In this document: piece after piece, positions 9,348 to 16,016 of the stretch
Layout: each line of letters begins with the position of its first letter
Position numbering within the stretch: the stretch's first letter is position 1
Assembly (NCBI GenBank): GCA_039208045.1
Contig: JBCCRH010000017.1
Span: 1-29,619 of the forward strand
DNA: 29,619 bases
Direction: 5' to 3'
Origin: JBCCRH01 sp039208045
Lineage (GTDB): Bacteria; Bacteroidota; Bacteroidia; Chitinophagales; Saprospiraceae
The notes under the pieces: generated by a model
Told to the model about the DNA's origin: nothing
The model's database searches: none
Seen by the model: only the letters and a program-made list of their open reading frames with translations
Made by a program: the position numbers and the translations under genes

Positions 9348-9450
9348 AAGAACAAATTGTTTTTTCGTAATATTTCTTTTTTAGTTCCGTACCGATTTAA
9401 GTATATCTATACCACATCTCCATCTAAGTGAATGCCTTCTTGGGCATAAG

Positions 9451-11373
9451 TTAGCGAAGTAAGTTAATATCCACAATCGGAATTTTCACTTCTACTCTTG
9501 TGCCCAAGGCATTTCCGCTTAGCTCTTCATATAAATCAATAGTCTTCACGAACTCTCCTTCTTTAGAGGGATGTAGAATTTCCAAACGATTTTCGGTAAT
9601 ACTAGTCCCTCTGGAGCGGTGATTCTGAAACTGCGGGTCTTGCAGTTGTAGCTCTTTGGCCTTTACCCGACCGATACCATTATCTTCCACGATACACAAA
9701 ACGGTATCTTCTTCATCTAATAATTGGAAATCTACTTTGATCAAGCCGTCTTTCTTGGTGCGTAGGCCGTGCTCTATCGCATTTTCTACATAAGGCTGTA
9801 CGATCATGGTGGGTACACCGATAATGTCTTCTTCAATATCGTCAGAAACCGTGATTTTGTAGCGCATGCGGTCTTGATAGCGAAGTTTCTCGTTAATGAA
9901 GAGATAGTTCTCTAGAAACTGGATTTCCTGCTCTAAAGAGATAAATTCCAAATCGGAATGCTCTAGGCTTTGCCGCATCAGTGTGGCAAACTTAGCCAGG
10001 TATTTGGCAGCGGAGGCCGTTTCATTGGAGGTGATATAGTTTTGAATGGAGTTGAGCGCGTTGTACATGAAGTGGGGGTTCATCTGCGCGCGCAGGGCTT
10101 TGAGCTGAAGCTGGGTGGCTTTGAGGCTTAGTAGCTCTGCCTGTTGCTGCTTTTTAGCTGCCTCGTATTTTACTTCTAGCTCCACTTGCATTTGGCGGTT
10201 TGCCTGCTCATTGTGTAGTTCCATGCACTTGTCAAAATGCAATTGGTACTCATAGGCTTTTTTGTATTGCTCATCGGCAGCATAAAACTGAGCCAAGCTC
10301 TTACAAACACCCGCTAATTGCTTAAAATCTTCATTCTGCTGGGCATATACCAAGGCTTTTTCGAGGTGTAGCAAGGCCTTTTCATCTTTTCCTAGCTCTT
10401 GGAAAATACGCCCTCGCCACGATTCGATGGTACAAAAGTTACCAAAATCTTCTTTGGAGATCGACTGATAGGTTAACTCCGCCCGCTGCAGTAGTTCTAA
10501 GGCTTCTTCATAATCCTTTTGCTCCACACTACAATAGCCGAGGTTGGCATAAGCACTAGCTCGCGCATACTGACTCTCATCATCGGTGGCATCAATCGCC
10601 TTGGTCAGATACTGCTCCGCTTCTTCCAAATTTCCAAGGGCCATGTAGCCCACGCCCACATTCAGATAGTGCCAGGATATTCGAGAGCGCATATCAAACC
10701 GCTCACACATTTCCACCACCCGCAAGTAGCTTTTTACAGACTTTTCCTGCTGGTCGTTGTGCTCATATACCTTGCCCAATCCGCTGTAAATCAGCGTGAA
10801 AAAATAATAATCTTTTAAGCTTAGCGGTTTGCCCAATTGACTGAGCTTTTTTTCTGCTTCCAAAAAGAGCTCTATCGCTTTTGGATAATCTGCGTAGTGC
10901 AAGTAATAAAAGCCCCAGCGGCAAGTGATCCGAGCTTCTAGGCGATCATCTGGGAAATTGCGTAGCAACTTAGACGCTTTATCTAGCGTAACAATAGCTG
11001 CGTCGTGATCGCCAACGTTCATGTACGTACCAGCAACATCAATATAACCTTCTGCCTGCTGATCAATCGTGCCTCGCTCTTTTAGGATATTGATCGCTAA
11101 TTCATAATGATACAATGCCGTTTCAAAATCGTATTGCTGATTTTCTGCAAGGGCTTTGTATAGATGAAAGTTAAGTTCTAAATCAGCATGGTAATGCGTC
11201 TCCAGTGCTCCCTCAAACTCATCTAGCAATTCGATAGCGCGTGGGATATTTACAAAAACATAAAAAGCCGTAAGCTTGTCGATCAAAACAATACGCTGCT
11301 TGGCATCCCCTTGATCCTTGAGTCGCTCTTCTAGGTGAATTTGTTCCAACAAATAGGGGCTAGATACCGTCAT
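9451..11373 (-). CDS. Cytoplasmic TPR-containing LytS-type sensor histidine kinase
   Basis: A 640-aa kinase. Residues about 20-385 are all-helical tetratricopeptide-type repeats (for example YMALGNLEEAEQYLTKAI and YCSVEQKDYEEALELLQRAE). A coiled linker (about 385-430) follows, then a His_kinase domain (PF06580 type): H-box NPHFMYNALNSIQ with phosphoacceptor His434, N-box VENAIEHG with Asn531, and ATP-binding EDNGIG (563-568). I see no signal peptide and no membrane helix, so it should be soluble. Most members of this Bacteroidota group have a membrane segment between TPR and kinase, so its absence matters. It pairs with the LytTR response regulator at 11814-12575 and lies downstream of the small peptide gene. 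The TPR domain is the probable input module; its ligand is unknown. Confidence 0.9.
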   Translation of the reverse strand: MTVSSPYLLEQIHLEERLKDQGDAKQRIVLIDKLTAFYVFVNIPRAIELLDEFEGALETHYHADLELNFHLYKALAENQQYDFETALYHYELAINILKERGTIDQQAEGYIDVAGTYMNVGDHDAAIVTLDKASKLLRNFPDDRLEARITCRWGFYYLHYADYPKAIELFLEAEKKLSQLGKPLSLKDYYFFTLIYSGLGKVYEHNDQQEKSVKSYLRVVEMCERFDMRSRISWHYLNVGVGYMALGNLEEAEQYLTKAIDATDDESQYARASAYANLGYCSVEQKDYEEALELLQRAELTYQSISKEDFGNFCTIESWRGRIFQELGKDEKALLHLEKALVYAQQNEDFKQLAGVCKSLAQFYAADEQYKKAYEYQLHFDKCMELHNEQANRQMQVELEVKYEAAKKQQQAELLSLKATQLQLKALRAQMNPHFMYNALNSIQNYITSNETASAAKYLAKFATLMRQSLEHSDLEFISLEQEIQFLENYLFINEKLRYQDRMRYKITVSDDIEEDIIGVPTMIVQPYVENAIEHGLRTKKDGLIKVDFQLLDEEDTVLCIVEDNGIGRVKAKELQLQDPQFQNHRSRGTSITENRLEILHPSKEGEFVKTIDLYEELSGNALGTRVEVKIPIVDINLLR

Positions 11374-11396
11374 AATAGCATGCTTAAAAGTACAGA

Positions 11397-11425
11397 GGGG
11401 TTATGCCCAAAACGAGCATAACCCC
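11397..11425 (-). terminator. Perfect 10-bp hairpin between peptide gene and kinase gene; terminator or attenuator
   Basis: GGGGTTATGC and GCATAACCCC pair perfectly around a 9-nt loop, 24 bp downstream of the peptide stop codon and 24 bp upstream of the kinase ATG. On the minus strand it is followed by CTCTGTACTTTTAAG, only a weak T tract, so partial termination is more likely than complete. It would let the peptide be made in excess of the kinase. The same stretch also holds TTTG-N15-TACTTTTA, a possible short-spaced kinase promoter that overlaps the hairpin. Confidence 0.6.
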
Positions 11426-11449
11426 CCAAATAGCCGAAATGGCGAATAG

Positions 11450-11599
11450 TTATTGAGGTACAATACCTCCGCAACCACCATTCCAATTTTTATTTTTCTT
11501 ATCGGATTTACCCCCAATGATCTTATTCATATCTTTTTTCTTGAGGGTCTTCAAATCGTTATCCTTCTTGAGATCTTTTAATTTCTTTGACTTTCCCAT
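11450..11599 (-). CDS. Double-glycine-leader small peptide (putative secreted signal or bacteriocin-like peptide)
   Basis: A 49-aa gene in the gap between the response regulator and the kinase. The first 30 residues are a lysine-rich amphipathic leader (MGKSKKLKDLKKDNDLKTL...) ending DMNKIIGG. Leaders of this form are cut after Gly-Gly by C39-peptidase ABC exporters in bacteriocin and pheromone systems. The predicted mature peptide is KSDKKNKNWNGGCGGIVPQ: 19 residues, basic at its N-terminus, one Cys, glycine-rich centre. It has its own likely promoter and is followed by a strong hairpin. No modification enzyme or exporter gene is in the window. It could be a pheromone for the flanking two-component system, or an unrelated small peptide. 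The reading frame and GG motif are directly visible; secretion and signalling are inferred. Confidence 0.75.
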   Translation of the reverse strand: MGKSKKLKDLKKDNDLKTLKKKDMNKIIGGKSDKKNKNWNGGCGGIVPQ

Positions 11600-11648
11600 A
11601 GTTTCGGTTTTGGAGAACACGGGATTAAATAATGGCGTTCTATGTTAG

Positions 11649-11678
11649 TAAAAGTACAAAAATATTCTGTTGGTCAAA
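11649..11678 (-). promoter_or_regulatory. Probable promoter of the GG-leader peptide gene
   Basis: On the minus strand, TTTG (11678-11675) is followed after 18 bp by TACTTTTA (11656-11649), one base from the Bacteroidota -7 consensus TAnnTTTG with an acceptable spacing. Transcription would begin roughly 40 nt before the peptide ATG. The 10-mer TGTACTTTTA recurs just upstream of the kinase gene (11385-11394), suggesting similar promoter or control elements at both. Confidence 0.5.
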
Positions 11679-11813
11679 AGAATGGTCTCGAATACCAACA
11701 TATATTTTTTGCATTCATAATATCATATCAAATATTCTGTAGAGCCCTTTTTTACGTTCTCTCTACTATGAATACCGTATGAGGTGAAATTGTTACAGAC
11801 TTTTTAATAAAAA

Positions 11814-12575
11814 CTACAAGCCCTTCTGCAAACGCTTCAGTTGTTCCAAAAAGAGCGGTCGCCGACGGCGAGATACTTCAATCTTCATTTCATCATCCAT
11901 GATGAGGTAGCCTCCATCCCCCTTCACAAACTTACGCATGTAGTTTAGGTTAATCACATGCCGTTTATGCACTCTGAAGAAGTTGAACGGAGTCAACAAG
12001 TCTTCATAAGATTTAATCGTGCGAGAAGCGGTGAGTCGCTCCCCACTTTTGAGGTAAATGTGGGTATAATTATCTTCTGCTTCAAAACGAACGATGTCAC
12101 TGATACTTACAAAGTAAATCCCATCTAGCGCAGAAATACTCATCTTCGTAAAGGCATTCGGATTAGTGTAATAGCTATTCAGAATATCTAATCGCTTATC
12201 CATCTCATCATTGCGCTTAGAGCGAATACGCGCTAGTGCTTCCTTCAGATTATCGGGATCGATAGGCTTGCGGATATAACCTATCGAGCTGTATTCACAC
12301 GCCTTGATGGCATAATCATCATGAGCAGTCACAAAGATGATCTCAAAATCAATTGGTCGTAGCTGATTTAACAACTTAAACACCAAACCATCTGGCAAAC
12401 TAATATCCATAAAGGCGACATCTGGCTTAATGTTGGTATTACTAAACAATGCCTGCCCCTCCTGGATACTACCTGCCTCACCAATTACATCTATACCACC
12501 GCCGTGTTGTTTCAATAAGTTTTTGAGGTTGTTCAGCCCTAGGGCTTCATCCTCAATGATAACTGCTTTAATCAC
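11814..12575 (-). CDS. LytTR-family response regulator (LytR/AlgR type)
   Basis: A 253-aa two-component response regulator. The receiver domain (1 to about 120) opens with VIIEDEALGL (acidic pocket E8/D9), has phosphoacceptor Asp57 in AFMDISLPDG, the conserved T in FVTAHDDYA and K in YIRKPID. A LytTR DNA-binding domain follows (about 145-250): DIVRFEAEDNYTHIYL, an RTIKSYEDLL segment, FFRVHKRHVINLNYM, and a basic C-terminus. Such regulators bind short direct repeats upstream of target promoters. It is the likely partner of the LytS-type kinase encoded downstream on the same strand. The 214-bp peptide-side gap with its own promoter suggests the three genes are not one simple transcript. Confidence 0.93.
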   Translation of the reverse strand: MIKAVIIEDEALGLNNLKNLLKQHGGGIDVIGEAGSIQEGQALFSNTNIKPDVAFMDISLPDGLVFKLLNQLRPIDFEIIFVTAHDDYAIKACEYSSIGYIRKPIDPDNLKEALARIRSKRNDEMDKRLDILNSYYTNPNAFTKMSISALDGIYFVSISDIVRFEAEDNYTHIYLKSGERLTASRTIKSYEDLLTPFNFFRVHKRHVINLNYMRKFVKGDGGYLIMDDEMKIEVSRRRRPLFLEQLKRLQKGL

Positions 12576-12619
12576 AAATTCTGGATTTTCATATTCATAA
12601 TACCCACTCCAAATGCACT

Positions 12620-12637
12620 TGCTATTGTTAAATAGCA
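12620..12637. promoter_or_regulatory. Small hairpin upstream of the response-regulator gene
   Basis: TGCTATT and AATAGCA form a perfect 7-bp stem with a GTTA loop, 45 bp upstream of the regulator ATG in the AT-rich divergent region shared with the K+ channel gene. It may be an operator or a 5'-UTR hairpin. Nothing else in the divergent region (12576-12788) was recognised apart from the channel promoter. Confidence 0.25.
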
Positions 12638-12788
12638 GCTCTAAATGTACAAAAAATCGATATTTCTTTGGGGTGGAAATAGTCCTAAAAGATGGGCGAA
12701 ATTACATTAAATATCGCTAAATATGAAAATAATTCTAAAATATAGACCTTTTTTAGATCGTATAAACGCCCCCATATTTCGGTAATAA

Positions 12789-12819
12789 TTGGCAAAAACT
12801 GCCACGCCTTTTATCTTTG
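12789..12819 (+). promoter_or_regulatory. Bacteroidota-type promoter of the K+ channel gene
   Basis: TTG (12789-12791), 20 bp spacer, TATCTTTG (12812-12819), a full match to TAnnTTTG. The usual initiation distance puts the transcript start within a few bases of the ATG at 12825, so the mRNA may be leaderless or nearly so. This also argues against translation starting at the in-frame TTG at 12789, which is the -33 element. Confidence 0.65.
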
Positions 12820-12824
12820 ATCTT

Positions 12825-13658
12825 ATGAGTAAAAGATTAAATCCTATAAAAGAGCGCCTTCACGAGATTATTTTTGAGGCAGATACCCCAACAGGTAAGA
12901 CCTTTGATATTGTATTATTAGTCTTTATCTCTGCAAGTGTGCTGACCGTCATGCTGGAAACGGTTCCCAGTCTTGATGCGAAATTCCACCAGGTATTCCT
13001 TGCTCTAGAGTGGTTCTTCACCATTATTTTCACCATTGAATACGCCTTACGCATTTATTCAGTCTACAAGCCCTGGAAGTATATGACTAGCTTTTATGGC
13101 ATCATAGACTTGCTTTCCATCTTACCTACTTATTTGAGCCTTTTGATTTCAGGTACCCACTACTTGGTGGTTATCCGTGGCTTGCGCCTTATGCGGGTGT
13201 TCAGAATACTAAAGCTAGGCCACCTGATCAAAGAAGGGCAGGTCATTAGGAGAGCACTAGAAGCTAGCCGCGCAAAGATTACTGTTTTCCTCACCTTTGT
13301 GTGCATCATCGTAATCATCATTGGAGCCCTAATGTATTTAGTAGAAGGTGGAACCAATTCTGATTTCTCTAGTATTCCGCGAAGCATTTACTGGGCTATC
13401 GTTACGCTGACTACGGTAGGGTATGGTGATATTACCCCAGTTACAGCAGTGGGGCAAATGCTTTCGGCAGTAGTGATGGTGCTAGGTTATGCCATTTTAG
13501 CGGTACCCACAGGTATTGTTAGCGCAGAATTTATTAGCCAAGAAAAAGCTGCAAAGATGGGTAATACCCAGGCTTGTCGCTATTGTGGCCAAGAAGGGCA
13601 CGATAACGACGCTCGTTACTGCAAATATTGTGGAGAAATATTGAATGAAGCTTATTAG
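12825..13658 (+). CDS. Voltage-gated potassium channel family protein with C-terminal zinc ribbon
   Basis: A 277-aa six-helix ion channel. S1 begins at about residue 27. The S4 voltage sensor has basic residues every third position (R118, R121, R124, R127, K130). S5, pore and S6 follow, with K+ selectivity filter TTVGYGD (T197-D202). After S6, the tail carries CRYCG (C251, C254) and CKYCG (C266, C269) in a C-x2-C...C-x2-C arrangement typical of a zinc ribbon, with His259 between. Known role: tetrameric K+ conduction across the inner membrane. The cytoplasmic ribbon may aid tetramer assembly or sense metal/redox state, which is inference. The start at 12825 follows the promoter; an upstream TTG would add 12 unlikely residues. 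A 23-bp gap to the next gene suggests possible co-transcription. Confidence 0.9.
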   Translation: MSKRLNPIKERLHEIIFEADTPTGKTFDIVLLVFISASVLTVMLETVPSLDAKFHQVFLALEWFFTIIFTIEYALRIYSVYKPWKYMTSFYGIIDLLSILPTYLSLLISGTHYLVVIRGLRLMRVFRILKLGHLIKEGQVIRRALEASRAKITVFLTFVCIIVIIIGALMYLVEGGTNSDFSSIPRSIYWAIVTLTTVGYGDITPVTAVGQMLSAVVMVLGYAILAVPTGIVSAEFISQEKAAKMGNTQACRYCGQEGHDNDARYCKYCGEILNEAY

Positions 13659-13681
13659 TCGATCTTTAAAACCTATTTCCG

Positions 13682-15154
13682 ATGAAGCTAAAGCTCTTGT
13701 TAACCATTGTGCTCATAAACCTCGCTCCCGTCCTTTCTGCTGCTCAACAACTCATCGGCGATCCACTCAATGGTGATGCTCCTGTAGATCGCTTTGGCTG
13801 GTCTGTTAGTCTTTCAGCAGACGGCAGCCGTCTCGCTATTGGTGCTATCAATAATGATGCTAGTGGTGAAAGTGCCGGGCAGGTAAAAGTCTATGAGCGT
13901 TTCAATGATACTTGGTCCCCACTCGGCCAAGACCTAGTTGGAGCAGCTCCTGCCGATCTTTTTGGCTTTGCAGTTAGCCTTTCGGCAAATGGCAAACGAC
14001 TCGTGGTGGGTGCTTCGCGTAGTGATGCAGCAGGTGAAAATGCAGGGCAAGTGCGCATTTTTGAGGAAGTTAATGGAGACTGGGTTTCTCTGGGTCTGCC
14101 AATCAATGGGGCCACAATTGGTGAAGAATTTGGACGAGCAGTAGCCATTTCTGGCGATGGGAATCGTATTGTGGCAGGTGCCCGCTTGAGCAGTGCCAAT
14201 GGTGAACTATCTGGTCAAGTAAAGGTTTTTGAGTGGAATGGCAGCATGTGGGAAATACTTGGAGAACCAATTAATGGTGCGCCTTCTTCGGAGGCTGGTC
14301 ATGCAGTAGCTATTTCGCAGGATGGCCAACGCATCGCCATTGGTGCCCCAGGCAATCCTACCGTTGCCGCCCAGACAGGCCAAGTACAGATATTTGCGCT
14401 TGAAAATGGCCAGTGGGTACCCGTAGGTAGCCCAATTTCAGGAAAAGAGGTAGGTGACCAAGCAGGCTGGTCCGTCAGCCTATCTGGTGATGGAAACCGA
14501 GTGGCCGTAGCATCGCGCTTGCATGCCCCTGACCTAGTCCCGGCTGGGCAGGTACGCCTTTTTTCATGGGACGGTACCAACTGGAACCAGACTGGGCAAG
14601 ACATTAATGGCCAAGTGCAAGATGAGGATTTTGGCTATGCCATTAGCCTTTCGGCAAATGGCGAACGGGTCGCCATTGGCGCTCCATTCAATACCGCTAA
14701 TGGCACCAATGCTGGGCAAATACAAGTCTTTGAACTCGTTAACGACAGCTGGCTGCCTTTGGGGAATGCACTACAAGGGAGTGCGCAAAGTAGCGCCGGC
14801 TTAGCCGTTGCCCTAGCTGCTGATGGCAATAGCATGGCTTTCGGTGCACCCAGAGCTACGGTCGACGAGGAAGCGCTGGGGCAAGTACGCGTTTTTGATT
14901 ATTCGATGGCTACCGCTACTCATTTTCCCGTCATAGCGTCGCCTTTGATATATCCTAATCCTACCTCCCGCATTTTGAAAGTGGAAGGAGGCTATGACCA
15001 TTATACTATATTTGATTCTACAGGAAAGGTGGTCGGCTTTTCTACCCAAGCTTCCGATCTGCTAGAACTTCACCATTTGCCCGCAGGCACTTACTTCTTA
15101 CAGCTAGAAATCGATGAACAGCTAAGCGTTATTAAAATCCTTAAGGAGGACTAA
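13682..15154 (+). CDS. Secreted seven-repeat beta-propeller-like protein with T9SS type A sorting domain
   Basis: A 490-aa exported protein. Signal peptide at residues 1-21 (ends LSAAQQ). Residues about 22-410 hold seven roughly 56-residue repeats, each with the pattern G..I.G....d.FG.aVslSaDG.rlaiGA......G...GQV.vf......W..lG, an FG-GAP/integrin-like or propeller-blade motif; seven copies fit a seven-bladed propeller. The last about 75 residues (SPLIYPNPTSRILKVEGG ... LPAGTYFLQLEID) form a Por-secretion-system type A sorting domain, directing the protein through the type IX secretion system to the cell surface or medium. Function unknown; adhesion or substrate binding are guesses. Internal repeats make the DNA locally repetitive. 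Confidence 0.88.
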   Translation: MKLKLLLTIVLINLAPVLSAAQQLIGDPLNGDAPVDRFGWSVSLSADGSRLAIGAINNDASGESAGQVKVYERFNDTWSPLGQDLVGAAPADLFGFAVSLSANGKRLVVGASRSDAAGENAGQVRIFEEVNGDWVSLGLPINGATIGEEFGRAVAISGDGNRIVAGARLSSANGELSGQVKVFEWNGSMWEILGEPINGAPSSEAGHAVAISQDGQRIAIGAPGNPTVAAQTGQVQIFALENGQWVPVGSPISGKEVGDQAGWSVSLSGDGNRVAVASRLHAPDLVPAGQVRLFSWDGTNWNQTGQDINGQVQDEDFGYAISLSANGERVAIGAPFNTANGTNAGQIQVFELVNDSWLPLGNALQGSAQSSAGLAVALAADGNSMAFGAPRATVDEEALGQVRVFDYSMATATHFPVIASPLIYPNPTSRILKVEGGYDHYTIFDSTGKVVGFSTQASDLLELHHLPAGTYFLQLEIDEQLSVIKILKED

Positions 15155-15163
15155 TATCTTTTC

Positions 15164-15400
15164 TTAGTCAGATAACTTTCGGAGCCTGAGTAGCGTCTTA
15201 GCATGTTTGAGCATTTCCCAAAGTGACAGATCTTTGCGTGCATCCTGCTCCATTTGCATTTCTGCTAATTCAATGATTTCTTTTGTCGCATTTATTTTCC
15301 GAATCCACTCCAGCAATTTCTCATCTTTCATCTCTCGGATAAAGGCGATGGTAGAGCCTGGAATTAGTAGAATTTCAGCTGCTTCTATCTCCGTAAGCAC
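15164..15400 (-). CDS. Small hypothetical protein, possibly a truncated remnant
   Basis: A 78-codon frame from a GTG at 15400, ending RLRKLSD. It is charged and probably helical (EKLLEWIRKINATKEIIELAEMQ), without signal peptide or membrane segment, and not recognised. The only start in the open frame is this GTG, placed directly against the edge of the 62-bp palindrome, and the frame is closed upstream by a stop inside that palindrome. Either it is a small gene with a non-ATG start, or the 3' part of an older gene whose beginning was replaced. The convergent propeller gene ends 9 bp away. Confidence 0.4.
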   Translation of the reverse strand: MLTEIEAAEILLIPGSTIAFIREMKDEKLLEWIRKINATKEIIELAEMQMEQDARKDLSLWEMLKHAKTLLRLRKLSD

Positions 15401-15462
15401 ACCTCGGAGACCTTAAGCACTCGGAGATCTTAAGATCTCCGAGTGCTTAAGGTCTCCGAGGT
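15401..15462. repeat. Perfect 62-bp palindrome
   Basis: 31-bp arms with no spacer, centred on AGATCTTAAGATCT. Every position pairs; flanking bases 15400 (C) and 15463 (A) do not. Each arm contains two related units, CTCGGAGACCTTAAG and CTCGGAGATCTTAAG, so it may have grown from a smaller palindrome by duplication. It lies between doxX and the small ORF, 7 bp after the doxX stop codon, and could act as a strong transcript-end hairpin, though no T tract follows on either side. It does not resemble an insertion sequence end that I recognise. Confidence 0.85.
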
Positions 15463-15469
15463 ACCCCCG

Positions 15470-15889
15470 CTACGCCCCTGGCACTTTAAAGGTTGCGAAC
15501 AAACGCCGTACACTATACCGCCCACTCCCATTGACCAACACCATCAATAAACCCCCGGTAATAGCCAGATTTTTCATAAACAAAATCGACTGCCAGCGCT
15601 GCTCCTCTGGCGGATCGTTCCAAAAAGAGTGTACAATAAAGGTAACTGGAATCCAATAGACCAAAATCAAAACCGCCCCCAACTTAGACCGATACCCAAT
15701 CAGAATCAACGTACCGCCAACTAGAAGAAACGCGATAGTAGCTGTCAGTAGCAAATCTTGCTTCCACGTGATACCATATTGCGTCATCAGCAATTTAGTA
15801 CTCTTGAAATAGACAGTAGAATCGTAGGCTTCAAACAGAAAAATGAATGCCAGCAATACCCTGGCAATCAGGTCTATAATATCTTTCAT
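15470..15889 (-). CDS. DoxX family inner-membrane protein
   Basis: A 139-aa protein with four hydrophobic helices (about 5-24, 46-66, 70-92, 108-123) and the DoxX-type opening IIDLIARVLLAFIFLFEAYD, followed by GGTLILIGYRSKLGAVLILVYW between helices two and three (written only to mark the position). DoxX-like proteins are small quinone-linked or redox-associated membrane proteins with varied and mostly unproven roles. It stands alone: 122 bp from the upstream FAD dehydrogenase gene, with hairpins between, and is followed by the palindrome. Substrate unknown. Confidence 0.8.
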   Translation of the reverse strand: MKDIIDLIARVLLAFIFLFEAYDSTVYFKSTKLLMTQYGITWKQDLLLTATIAFLLVGGTLILIGYRSKLGAVLILVYWIPVTFIVHSFWNDPPEEQRWQSILFMKNLAITGGLLMVLVNGSGRYSVRRLFATFKVPGA

Positions 15890-15931
15890 GTATAATCAGT
15901 CTTGGTCTCTTAAGTTATACGTGACGCAAAG

Positions 15932-16016
15932 TGGTTTGCTATATGCAAACCATTTTGGTGCAGTATATACTGACATTGACGTAGTCGCGCAATAGCGTGA
16001 CTACTCAATCGTCAAT
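15932..16016. other. Cluster of hairpins after the FAD dehydrogenase gene
   Basis: Three inverted repeats: TGGTTTGC/GCAAACCA around TATAT (15932-15952); the 12-bp palindrome CAGTATATACTG (15961-15972); and ATTGACG...CGTCAAT (15975-16016), whose inner arms TAGTCGCG and CGTGACTA pair at 7 of 8 positions. The last overlaps the dehydrogenase stop codon and is the likely 3' end of that transcript. The first two lie just upstream of doxX and may be regulatory. Confidence 0.45.

Noticed and set aside
9210..9431. 73-codon forward frame in the gldF/kinase intergenic region
   Set aside because: It runs through the long inverted repeat, and its composition follows the repeat arms; no start context or neighbouring operon supports it.
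11600..11813. A second small peptide gene upstream of the GG-leader gene
   Set aside because: The ATG codons I followed on the minus strand open frames of fewer than 20 codons without leader-like features.
12789..12824. TTG start adding 12 residues to the K+ channel
   Set aside because: The TTG is the -33 promoter element, and the -7 element lies inside the proposed extension.
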